A stretch of DNA of 64,000 nucleotides from Mycobacterium barrassiae (lineage in GTDB: Bacteria; Actinomycetota; Actinomycetes; Mycobacteriales; Mycobacteriaceae). The position numbers and the translations under genes were made by a program. The notes beneath the pieces are model-generated. The model saw only the letters and a list, made by a program, of their open reading frames with translations, did not search any database and was not told the origin of the DNA. Location: positions 246,874 through 310,873 of the forward strand of contig NZ_JACKUK010000009.1 in the NCBI RefSeq assembly GCF_025822765.1. The letters run 5' to 3'. This document shows positions 26,270 to 34,482 of this stretch, one piece after another (position 1 is the first letter of the stretch; each line of letters opens with the position of its first letter).

Positions 26270-27588
26270 GCCTGCGGCGTCGCTTCCGCGGCGGCACGCG
26301 CGGCGCCCGGCAAGGCGTCGGCGATGCGGTCGAAGGCGTCATCATCCAGAACCGACGAGACGAACCACGCTTCGAAAGCGCTCGGCGGCGGGTAGATTCC
26401 CGCATCCAGCAGCGCGTGGAAGAACGCCGGGAAGCGCCACGTCTCGGAGGCCCGCGCCGACGCGAAGTCGGTGACCGGCTCGTCGGTGAAGAACACGCTG
26501 AGCATGTTGCCGGCCCGCTGAACCCGATGTGCCACACCTGCTTCCGTCAACGCTGCGGTGATCAGCGCGTCGAGGCGGTCGGCGTTGTCGTCCAGTGCGG
26601 CATACACGCTGTCGTCGGCCGCACGCAGAGTCGCCAGTCCCGCGGCCATCGCCACGGGGTTGCCGGACAGTGTGCCCGCCTGATAGACGGGGCCCAGTGG
26701 GGCCAGTCGCTCCATCACCTCGACCCTGCCGCCGAACGCAGCAGCCGGCAGCCCACCGCTCATCACCTTGCCGAAGGTGAACAGGTCGGCGTCGACGGGA
26801 TCGATTCCGTACCAACCAGATCGGCTCACCCGGAACCCCGTCATCACCTCGTCGGAGATGAGCAACGCACCGCGCTCTTGCGTGATGCGGCGAAGGGCGG
26901 CATTGAAACCGGGCAGCGGCGGAACGCAGCCCATGTTGCCGGGGCTGGCCTCGGTGATGACGCAGGCGATCTCGTCGCCGAACCGGGCGAAGACCTCTTC
27001 GACCGCCGCGATGTTGTTGTAGGGCAGGACGATCGTGTCGGCCGCGGCGGCTCCGGTGACACCGGGCGACGACGGCAGGCCGAGCGTCGCGACGCCGGAG
27101 CCCGCGTCGGCCAGCAGGGCATCGCTGTGCCCGTGGTAGCAGCCGGAGAACTTGATGATCTTGGCGCGACCGGTATAGCCGCGGGCCAGCCTGATCGCGC
27201 TCATGGTGGCCTCGGTGCCGGAGTTCACCATGCGGATCCGGTCGACGGGAGCGACCCGGCCGATGATCTCTTTGGCGAGCTCGGTCTCGGACGGGGTGGG
27301 GGCGCCGAACGACAGGCCGTCGGTCGCGATCCGCCGGACGGCGTCGACGACGGCGGGGTGAGCGTGCCCGAGGATCATCGGCCCCCACGAACACACCAGG
27401 TCGACGTAGCTGTTGCCGTCGACGTCGGTGAGCCGGTAGCCGCTGGCGGACGTGATGAAGCGCGGGGTGCCGCCGACGGAGTTGAAGGCCCGGACCGGCG
27501 AGTTCACCCCGCCGGGGATGACGGAGCACGCGTCGGCGAACAGCGCGCCAGACGCCGTGGTCGTCGAGGAGGTGCTACGCATGGCCAC
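26266..27588 (-). CDS. hemL: glutamate-1-semialdehyde 2,1-aminomutase
   Basis: 440 aa from GTG 27588 (an ATG two codons later is equally possible). PLP enzyme converting glutamate-1-semialdehyde to 5-aminolevulinate, after HemA. Signatures: [30 protein letters not shown]-type segment (here [13 protein letters not shown]), [13 protein letters not shown] with the PLP Asp, and Schiff-base Lys in [18 protein letters not shown]. First gene of the haem/cytochrome c run. Matches Rv0524. Confidence 0.95.
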   Translation of the reverse strand: MAMRSTSSTTTASGALFADACSVIPGGVNSPVRAFNSVGGTPRFITSASGYRLTDVDGNSYVDLVCSWGPMILGHAHPAVVDAVRRIATDGLSFGAPTPSETELAKEIIGRVAPVDRIRMVNSGTEATMSAIRLARGYTGRAKIIKFSGCYHGHSDALLADAGSGVATLGLPSSPGVTGAAAADTIVLPYNNIAAVEEVFARFGDEIACVITEASPGNMGCVPPLPGFNAALRRITQERGALLISDEVMTGFRVSRSGWYGIDPVDADLFTFGKVMSGGLPAAAFGGRVEVMERLAPLGPVYQAGTLSGNPVAMAAGLATLRAADDSVYAALDDNADRLDALITAALTEAGVAHRVQRAGNMLSVFFTDEPVTDFASARASETWRFPAFFHALLDAGIYPPPSAFEAWFVSSVLDDDAFDRIADALPGAARAAAEATPQA

Positions 27589-27617
27589 CAGTGTCCCAGC
27601 CGGGTCCGATGCGTCAA

Positions 27618-27630
27618 CTACAGGGTGTAG
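27618..27630. promoter_or_regulatory. short inverted repeat upstream of hemL
   Basis: CTACA-GGG-TGTAG, 13 bp, lies 30-42 bases upstream of the hemL GTG. Five-base arms are short, so chance is possible, but the place suits an operator for the haem/cytochrome operon. Confidence 0.3.
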
Positions 27631-27650
27631 GAGCCGTCATTCCCTGCGGG

Positions 27651-28544
27651 TCAGAATTCCCACTTGAACCGCCAGAAAAGGACGGCCAGGACCGAGCTGA
27701 TGCCGCTGATCAGCAAGCCGATGGGGATCCAGTAAACGATCGAGGGCACGCCGACCAGGATTGCGACCATCACGAACGTTCGCCAGGTCGTAGTGCGGGA
27801 GTCTCCCTCGCCGAAGAAACGGGACACGTGTTCGCCGATGTTCTGCGCCACTTCTTCGTCTGCCAACTCCGAGGCCAGCCCGAATCTCTCCACAAGCGTG
27901 AGCCAGTCCTCCTCGAAGAGGAGAAAGCGGGGCTTCTTCGACTTGGGCCTTGCGCGCCAGACGCCCGGTGACGGGTGCGGTGTGATGGCCATGCTGTCCA
28001 GACCCGGACCGTCCACCACCAACACCGGGAGCCCCCCGTAGTGCGCTCGGGTGGCGGTCAGCTCGCCGAACGACGCCGAACCGATGAGCTCATTGGTCTT
28101 GAGGTCGATCACCCGGATCGCATCCCCGCTCACGTCGATCGCACGGCGGGGCGTCTGTTGGTCCCAGGTGCCATACGGATAGAGCAGGTAGCGGACCGGT
28201 GCCTGAAGGTTCTCGCTCTTTAAACGGCGGGCCAGTTCGAGTTTCACCCGGTCCAGATACAGGTCGACGTCGCCTTCGCGGTAACCGAAGCTGCCGACCG
28301 GCGGCTTGGAGAATGTCACGTTGTCGATATCGGCTCGGGTGAGAGCGCCTGGCGCCGCCGGATCGCGCAACGTCACCTCGACCCGTCGGAGAAACGCGTC
28401 GACCTCCTCTCGGTGGTAGGCGCCCTGGCTGCGGGAGGCCTCAGGAAACGCGGCGTTGGTCGGTTCGGGCACCGCGACGGGTTTCCGCTCGGCCAATTGG
28501 CGTTCCAGCTCCGCGATGCGGCGTTCAGGATCGTTTTCGTTCAT
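27651..28544 (-). CDS. DivIVA-motif protein with C-terminal membrane hairpin
   Basis: 297 aa from ATG 28544 (GAGG 5-6 nt upstream). It begins with the charged helix NENDPERRIAELERQLAE common in mycobacterial membrane proteins. It then has two DivIVA-like short motifs (YHREEVDAFLRRVEVTL about residue 45 and REGDVDLYLDRVKLEL about residue 95), a globular middle, and two hydrophobic helices at the C-terminus (about 250-290). Possibly a membrane-tethered protein of the cell pole or septum, by analogy only. It ends 62 bp upstream of hemL on the same strand. Confidence 0.65.
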   Translation of the reverse strand: MNENDPERRIAELERQLAERKPVAVPEPTNAAFPEASRSQGAYHREEVDAFLRRVEVTLRDPAAPGALTRADIDNVTFSKPPVGSFGYREGDVDLYLDRVKLELARRLKSENLQAPVRYLLYPYGTWDQQTPRRAIDVSGDAIRVIDLKTNELIGSASFGELTATRAHYGGLPVLVVDGPGLDSMAITPHPSPGVWRARPKSKKPRFLLFEEDWLTLVERFGLASELADEEVAQNIGEHVSRFFGEGDSRTTTWRTFVMVAILVGVPSIVYWIPIGLLISGISSVLAVLFWRFKWEF

Positions 28545-28566
28545 CACAACCTCGCTAATGTCGCCA

Positions 28567-28893
28567 TTAAAGGCACCACGGATAGCACCGGTCGCTCGGC
28601 GGTGGATTGGGGCCGTCCCAGACATTCGATTCAGGGGGCGGAGGTAGCTTGCTGGCGACGTTGCCCTTGCCGTAGTCGACGTAGTACCAGGTGTGGCAGA
28701 TGTTCATGTCCCACATCCCGTCGTAGACACGACCCGGTCCGGTCACGCCCGTCTGCGGTGAGAACACCATGTCCTGGCCCGGGCACCATTGATATGGGCC
28801 CTGGTTGTCCGCGTGCGCCGTTCCAGCTGCCAGTCCGAATCCACTGAAAATGGTTACAGCCGTTGCCAATCCGGTGAGGAGAGTTCGCCTCAT
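28567..28893 (-). CDS. small secreted protein with signal peptide
   Basis: 108 aa from ATG 28893; GGAAGGA 7 nt upstream fixes the start against a longer frame. A clear Sec signal MRRTLLTGLATAVTIFSGFG... ends in GTAHA-DNQ. The mature ~80 aa has GPYQWCPGQDM, MNICHTWYY and CYPWCL, i.e. four cysteines likely forming disulfides, and a Pro-rich end. This resembles a family of small exported mycobacterial proteins with a GPYQWCPGQ motif, of unknown role. It lies downstream of the first YVTN gene. Confidence 0.75.
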   Translation of the reverse strand: MRRTLLTGLATAVTIFSGFGLAAGTAHADNQGPYQWCPGQDMVFSPQTGVTGPGRVYDGMWDMNICHTWYYVDYGKGNVASKLPPPPESNVWDGPNPPPSDRCYPWCL

Positions 28894-30508
28894 GACGGTT
28901 CCTTCCGTCGGTCGCCCGCAGGCGCGGTTGAGTCCAATTGTGGAGGTCATCACGGCCGTTTACAGCGCTATCACCGAGACAGTGCCTTCCAAGTAATTGA
29001 CGACGTAGAGGTGGTCGCCGTCGGGCACCATCGCCATCTGCCATGCACCGTCACCGACGGTGACGGTGGCGACGATGGTGTTGGTCGACGTGTTGATCAC
29101 CGACACCTCATTGGTCCCGGCGCCGAAACCAGAGACGTAGAGGTAGGTCCCGTCGGCAGAGAAGGCCAGGCCCATCGGATTCCACGCGTCGTCGATGACG
29201 GCGATGACGGCGTTGGTCGCGGTATCGATAACGGAAATCGTGTCGCTGGGGCCGTCGTCGGTTACGTACAGCCGGGTGCCATCGGGACTGAGCGCCAATG
29301 AGATCGGAACATCGCCCACATCGATCACGTCGATGGTGGCGCCTGTGGCGGTGTCGAAAACGGACACGCTGGCCGCGAAATTATTGGCGACATAGAGGGT
29401 GGAGCCGTCGGCGCTGAGGGCGAGGCCCCCCGGATTGTCACCGGTGATGTAAGTAGCCACCACGGTGTTGGTCGCGGCGTCGATCACAGTGACCGAATCC
29501 TCTAACGCGTTAGCCACATACACGCGGCTGCCATCGGCGCTGACCACCATCGTGTACGCGGTGACACCGAGGTTGACGGTGGCGGTGACGGTGTTGGAGG
29601 CGCTGTCAATCACCGATACGGTGCCGCCGGTCGCGTTCGCAACGTAGACCGTGGACCCGTCGGGGCTGACCGCTATGCCCGCAGGCTGGTCGCCTACCGC
29701 GATCGTGGCAATGATGGTGTTGGTGGCCGCGTCGATCACCGAGACGGTGTCGTCCTCTGTGTTGGTCACGTACACGGTGTTGCTGTCGGGGCTGACCGCC
29801 ACCCCGAACGGCGTGTCGCCGACGTCGATGGTGTCGACGACGTGGGGCGTCACTTTGACTTCTGGGCTGGGGTCGATATCGTCGCCGACGGTCACCGGGT
29901 CAAACAGCTGCGGCGGTTTGTTCAGCGTGATCGTGACAGACACCGCGGGACCCTGCCCCCGCTTGGCGAGGCCGTCGCTGATGTCGATGGTGAAGGTGTC
30001 GACCTCAGGGCGGGCGGATTCGGCGTCGGCATCCGGGGTGTAGGTGAAAGTGCCGTCACGGTGAACCACGACGGTGCCGTGTTCGGGCTGTTGGGTGACG
30101 GTGAATGTCAACGGATCACCGTTGGGATCGACCGCGCGCAGATCACCGAAGATCGTCCCGTCGGCCAGTTCGACAGTCTCCTTCGGGTCGTAGGCGATCG
30201 TCGGAGCCCTGTTCGAGAGCGTCTGCTGCTCCTGGCGCCGCGCGAACTCCAGCAGCCCCCACAACGCCGGGGCCTCCACCGGAGGCAACGCGGGCGCATC
30301 CGCCGACACCGGACCCAACCCGACCCACGCCAACACTCCCGCCATCAGGTCGGGCACCTCGTCGACGGGAGCCGCGGCCACCTCCACAGGCTCGGTGACA
30401 CTCACCGGCGCTGTGTCGGGCACAGTGCTGATCGCCGTCACCGGCACCGTCACAGCCGATTCGATTTCGCGCAGCGCGGGCTCTTCAGGGACGTCGACAT
30501 CAGGTTCG

Positions 30509-30719
30509 TCGAGTTTGGTCTCGGGTGCGGGCTCGTTCTGCACCGGCGACTCGTACGTCGGCTGCGCTGCGGGACGGCTGTCGTTGTCCGCCACCTCAGC
30601 GCCGGGGCGTTCGGTCGAGTTTGGTCTCGGGTGCGGGCTCGTTCTGCACCGGCGACTCGTACGTCGGCTGCGCTGCGGGACGGCTGTCGTTGTCCGCCAC
30701 CTCAGCGCCGGGGCGTTCG
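30509..30719. repeat. tandem 105-bp direct repeat with one extra base
   Basis: Copy one is 30509-30613 and copy two 30615-30719; both start TCGAGTTTGG and end GGGCGTTCG. The single G at 30614 between them breaks the frame, since 105 bp (35 codons) alone would be neutral. Identical in sequence to 33175-33385. Confidence 0.93.
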
Positions 30720-31354
30720 ATGACCGTGGTGTCGGGAGTGTGATCCGACCCGGACGGCTCCGGCTCGGCTGGGATCTCGGGGATTTCGACGTCATCGACG
30801 ACGTCCTGGCTCACGGCAAAATCCTCGTAGGCGGGATCCTCGGTCGCCGGCGCCTCGTCAGCGGGCTCCTCGCTGGTGGGGCCGGCCGCGTCGGAGGACG
30901 CAGCGGAGTCGTCCGTCTGCTCGTCGCTGCTTTCGGACTTCTTGTCGGAGTCCTCGGATTTCGTGTCCGAGTTCGTCTCCTGCTCAGCGTCTTTGGTCGA
31001 ACCGACTCTCGTGTTGGCGCCACCAGAGGCACTCACCGACGTCGCGGGTTTCTTGTCGTTCGTCGATGCCGACCCTGCAGCGGAGGAGTCGTTCGACGAC
31101 GACTCCTTCGACGACGCGTCCGATGTGGCGGATGTGGCGGCTGACTCCGACGTGGACGACGCACCGGGCGAGCTCGACGATCCCGACGCGTCCGATCCTG
31201 AATTGGACGACGATGAATCGGACGATGAATCGGACGATGACGAGTCCGACGAAGGATCAGCGACCGCGACCCAGGGCAACGCGACGACCGCGGTACCGAT
31301 ACCCAGCGCCACCGCGAGCGCCCCGACTCTGCCGATGTATTTCGCGTTCTCCAT
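30596..31354 (-). CDS. N-terminal product of YVTN paralogue 1 as it reads
   Basis: 252 aa if no frameshifting occurs: signal-like N-terminus with predicted cleavage near VAVADP, then more than 150 residues dominated by Ser, Asp, Glu and Ala, and one 35-residue repeat ending KLDRTPRR. Such a product would be an exported, disordered acidic protein without the propeller. Confidence 0.55.
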   Translation of the reverse strand: MENAKYIGRVGALAVALGIGTAVVALPWVAVADPSSDSSSSDSSSDSSSSNSGSDASGSSSSPGASSTSESAATSATSDASSKESSSNDSSAAGSASTNDKKPATSVSASGGANTRVGSTKDAEQETNSDTKSEDSDKKSESSDEQTDDSAASSDAAGPTSEEPADEAPATEDPAYEDFAVSQDVVDDVEIPEIPAEPEPSGSDHTPDTTVIERPGAEVADNDSRPAAQPTYESPVQNEPAPETKLDRTPRR

Positions 31355-31486
31355 TTCAGTCTCCGTGAATGCTGTAGTCCTGCGCCGCCGGATGGCGCCG
31401 TAGACCAATTGGACAAAGCCGGGACCGCTACCGATCACAAATAACGCCCCGGTCGATAAGGACGTCCCGACCGTTTGAGTGACGAG

Positions 31487-31542
31487 ATGCAACTGCGCAA
31501 TAGCTGGCGCGGTTCATCGGTGCGTCACTAACCAAATCCAGG
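31487..31542 (+). pseudogene. decayed 5' remnant of the F420-type oxidoreductase gene
   Basis: The spacer upstream of paralogue 1 contains ATGCAACTG, CTGGCGCGGTTCA and a following CGTCAC...ATCCAG, which align in order with the first ~56 bases of the intact gene at 34096. Small indels destroy the frame and similarity ends near 31542. It marks the end of a duplicated segment that included the YVTN gene and the beginning of its divergent neighbour. The rest of 31355-31634 holds the diverged promoter side and no gene. Confidence 0.72.
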
Positions 31543-33174
31543 CTGTTCTCAACCGACCTCTGTCAGAGTCGAATCCGTAGCCGCACCACGGCTTCGCACG
31601 ACCAACGGGTCGGCGACTGCACCCACGGCGTCGTCTAAAGCGCTGACAAATCGATCACCGACACGGTGCCGTCGCCGTTGTTCGCGACGTATAGCGTGTC
31701 GCCGTCCGGGCTTACAACCACCCCGAACGGAGAGTCGCCCACGGCGATAGTGCCGATGACCACGTTGGTGGCGGTATTGATAACCGACACGGTGCCACCG
31801 CCGGCGTTGACGACGAAGGCGTAGGCGCCATCGGCGCTGACCGTGACTTCCACCGGAAAGTCGCCGACGGCGATGGTGGTGACCGAGTTCGTGGCCGTAT
31901 TGATCACCGACACGGTGTCGTCGTTGGCGTTGACGACGTAGACGCGGGCGCCGTCCGGCCTGACCGCTATGCCGAGCGGGTCGTCGCCGACGGCGATGGT
32001 GGTGACCGAGTTCGTGGCCGTATTGATCACCGACACGGTGTCGTCGTTGGTGTTCGTGACGTAGAGAGTGCCACCGTCGGGGCTGACTGCAAGGTTATGT
32101 GAGTTGTCACCCACTGCAATGGTCGTGAGGTGGTGGGTGGCGGTGTCGATGACCGAAACGGTCCCGTCATTTTGGGTGACATAGACAGTGCCACCGTCGG
32201 GGCTGACCGCAATCCCGTCGGGAACGACGCCCACCGAAATTGTGGCCGTGACCGTGTTCGTCGTGGTGTCGATGACCGAAACCGTGCCGCCCAAGTTGGC
32301 GACGTAAGCAGTCGCGCCATCTGGGCTTACCGCCACCTCGCGCGGTTCGTCACCGACGGTGATGATGGCGACAACACTGTTGGTCTCGGTGTCGATCACT
32401 GTCACGGTGTTGCCGGTGAAGAAGCCGTTGTTGGTCACGTATAGACGCGTGCCGTCAGGACTGATGGCCATCTCGTTCGGGTTACTTACTTCGATGGTGT
32501 CGACGACCTGAGGAAACACCTTTATGTCTGGGCTGGGGTCGATATCGTCGGCGCCGGCCGACGGGTCGAACACCGACGGCGGGCGGTGCAGCGAGATCTT
32601 GACCGACAAGGCGGGGCCCACCTTCTTCGCAACGCCGTCGCTGATGTCGATGGTGAACGTGTCGAGTTCAGGGCGAGCGGATTCGGCATCGGCGTCGGGG
32701 GTGTAGGTGAAGGTGCCGTCACGGTGGATCACGACGGTGCCATGGTCGGGTTGTTGGGTGACGGTGTACGTCAACGCATCGCCGTCGGGATCGATCGCAC
32801 GCAAATCGCCGACGATCGTCCCGTCGGCCAGCTCGACATTCTCTTTCGGGTCGTAAGCGACGGCCGGCGCCCTGTTGGACAGGCTCTGCTGCTCCTGGCG
32901 GCGCGCGAACTCCAGCAGCCCCCACAACGCAGGGGCCTCCACCGGAGGCAACGCCGGCGCATCCGCCGACACCGGACCCAACCCCACCCACGCCAACACT
33001 CCCGCCATCAGGTCGGGCACCTCGTCGACGGCAGCGGGCACAGCCACCTCCACAGGCTCGACAACGCTCACCAGCGTCGGGACAGGCTCTGTGCTGATCG
33101 CCGTCACCGGTACCGTCGCGGCCGATTCGATTTCGGGCACCGCGAGCTCTTCAAGGACGTCGACATCAGGTTCG

Positions 33175-33385
33175 TCGAGTTTGGTCTCGGGTGCGGGCTC
33201 GTTCTGCACCGGCGACTCGTACGTCGGCTGCGCTGCGGGACGGCTGTCGTTGTCCGCCACCTCAGCGCCGGGGCGTTCGGTCGAGTTTGGTCTCGGGTGC
33301 GGGCTCGTTCTGCACCGGCGACTCGTACGTCGGCTGCGCTGCGGGACGGCTGTCGTTGTCCGCCACCTCAGCGCCGGGGCGTTCG
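33175..33385. repeat. tandem 105-bp direct repeat, second locus
   Basis: Copies 33175-33279 and 33281-33385, separated by one G at 33280. Same unit and same extra base as 30509-30719. Confidence 0.93.
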
Positions 33386-33969
33386 ATGACCGTGGTGTCG
33401 GGAATGTGATCCGACCCGGACGGCTCCGGCTCGGCTGGGATCTCGGGGATTTCGACGTCATCGACGACGTCCTGGCTTGCGGCGGGATCCTCGTAGGTGG
33501 GCTCCTCGCTGACGGGACTCGCCGACTCAGAGGCCGCAGCCGACTCTTCCGACTTCTTGTCGGAATCGTCCGACTTCTCGTCGGAATCGTCCGACTTCTC
33601 GTCGGAATCCTTGTCCTGCTCAGCGTCTTTGGACGAATTGACCCTGGTGTTGGCGCCACCTGAAGCGCTCACCGACGTCGTAGGGTTCTTGTCGTTCGTC
33701 GGTGTGGACCCTGCGTTCGAAGAGTCCTTCGAGGACGGCTCCTTCGACGACGGTGCCGACGACGACTCCGATGTGGACGACGCACCGGGCGTGCTCGACG
33801 ACCCCGACGCGTCCGACCCCGAATCCGACGATGAGGACGAATCGGATGATGACGACGAGTCCGACGAAGGGTCAGCGACCGCGACCCAGGGCAACGCGAC
33901 GACCGCGGTCCCGATACCCAGCGCCACCGCGAGCGCCCCGACTCTGCCGATGTATTTCGCGTTACCCAT
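33262..33969 (-). CDS. N-terminal product of YVTN paralogue 2 as it reads
   Basis: 235 aa without frameshifting: exported, acidic and disordered, ending KLDRTPRR exactly as paralogue 1. Intact promoter side and ribosome site suggest it is at least transcribed and started. Confidence 0.55.
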   Translation of the reverse strand: MGNAKYIGRVGALAVALGIGTAVVALPWVAVADPSSDSSSSSDSSSSSDSGSDASGSSSTPGASSTSESSSAPSSKEPSSKDSSNAGSTPTNDKNPTTSVSASGGANTRVNSSKDAEQDKDSDEKSDDSDEKSDDSDKKSEESAAASESASPVSEEPTYEDPAASQDVVDDVEIPEIPAEPEPSGSDHIPDTTVIERPGAEVADNDSRPAAQPTYESPVQNEPAPETKLDRTPRR

Positions 33970-34095
33970 CTCGGTCCCCGTGAATGCCGTAGTCCTGCGC
34001 CGCCTGGCGGCGTACGGCAATTGGACGAAGCGGGACTTGCTACCGATCCCAATAAGTCCCTGGCCGATGAAGCACTCGACTGCTTGACTGAGAGG

Positions 34096-34476
34096 ATGCA
34101 ACTGCCGCAATGGCTGGCGCGGTTCAATCGGTACGTCACCAACCCGATCCAGCGGCTATGGGCCGGTTGGGCGCCGACGATGGGCATCCTCGAACACACC
34201 GGCCGGAAATCGGGCAAGTCGTACCGGACCCCGTTGACGGTTTTTCCGACCGACGAAGGCGTGGCGATCCTGCTGACCTACGGTCCGAATCGCGACTGGC
34301 TGAAGAACATCACGGCGGCCGGAGGCGGTCGGATGAAGCGATACGGCCGGACGTTCGAGCTGCGCGACCCGGTCGTGATGGCGAAGCCGCAGGCGGCGCA
34401 GTACGTGGTCAGCCGGTGGCAGACGATCTTCGCGCTACTTCCGTTCGGGCAGGCGGTGCTGCTCACCCGGGTTTGA
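34096..34476 (+). CDS. nitroreductase / deazaflavin-dependent oxidoreductase, Ddn family
   Basis: 126 aa from ATG 34096 with GAGAGG directly upstream. MGILEHTGRKSGKSYRTPL, then YGPNRDWLKNITAAGG and the closing FALLPFGQAVLLTRV are typical of the shorter mycobacterial F420-dependent nitroreductase-fold proteins. Physiological substrate unknown. Divergent from YVTN paralogue 2 across 126 bp, and its 5' end was duplicated together with that gene (remnant at 31487). Confidence 0.85.
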   Translation: MQLPQWLARFNRYVTNPIQRLWAGWAPTMGILEHTGRKSGKSYRTPLTVFPTDEGVAILLTYGPNRDWLKNITAAGGGRMKRYGRTFELRDPVVMAKPQAAQYVVSRWQTIFALLPFGQAVLLTRV

Positions 34477-34482
34477 GTGCGC

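Larger units (their letters stand above)
28960..31354 (-). pseudogene. secreted YVTN beta-propeller protein, paralogue 1 (frameshifted)
   Basis: From ATG 31354 (GGAG six nt upstream) the frame codes for a signal-like start (MENAKYIGRVGALAVALGIG), a Ser/Asp/Glu-rich disordered stretch and the first copy of a 35-residue repeat. It then hits an extra base (30614) and stops at TGA 30596-30598 after 252 aa. One frame over, the reading continues without a stop for more than 500 codons: second repeat copy, a short helical segment (LMAGVLAWVGLGPVSADAP), a cadherin/tandem-95-like domain (DLRAVDPNGDPLTFTV) and seven YVTN repeats (such as GIAVSPDGSTVYVAN). Without the extra base the protein would be 797 aa. 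An outer-surface adhesin or ligand-binding role is only a guess. Confidence 0.8.
31635..33969 (-). pseudogene. secreted YVTN beta-propeller protein, paralogue 2 (same frameshift)
   Basis: ATG 33969 (GGGGA upstream) opens a frame with the same signal-like start (MGNAKYIGRVGALAVALGIG), a Ser/Asp/Lys-rich stretch with repeated SDEKSDD units and one 35-residue repeat, stopping at 33262-33264 after 235 aa. The next frame continues to 31635 through the second repeat copy, the tandem-95-like domain and seven YVTN blades (for example GIAVSPDGGTVYVTQ). Repaired by one base it would be 777 aa. The extra base is at 33280, the same relative place as in paralogue 1. The propeller parts of the two genes differ clearly, so this is an older duplication with a recently homogenised middle. 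Confidence 0.8.

Noticed and set aside
30509-33385. CRISPR-like or mobile-element reading of the repeated DNA
   Set aside because: Repeats are long, coding and tandem, without spacers, terminal inverted repeats or transposase.
31635-33659. Second-frame ORF of YVTN paralogue 2 taken as an independent gene starting near 33659
   Set aside because: The Arg/Pro-rich start is the out-of-frame reading of the Ser/Asp region; the true N-terminus is the other frame with the signal peptide.
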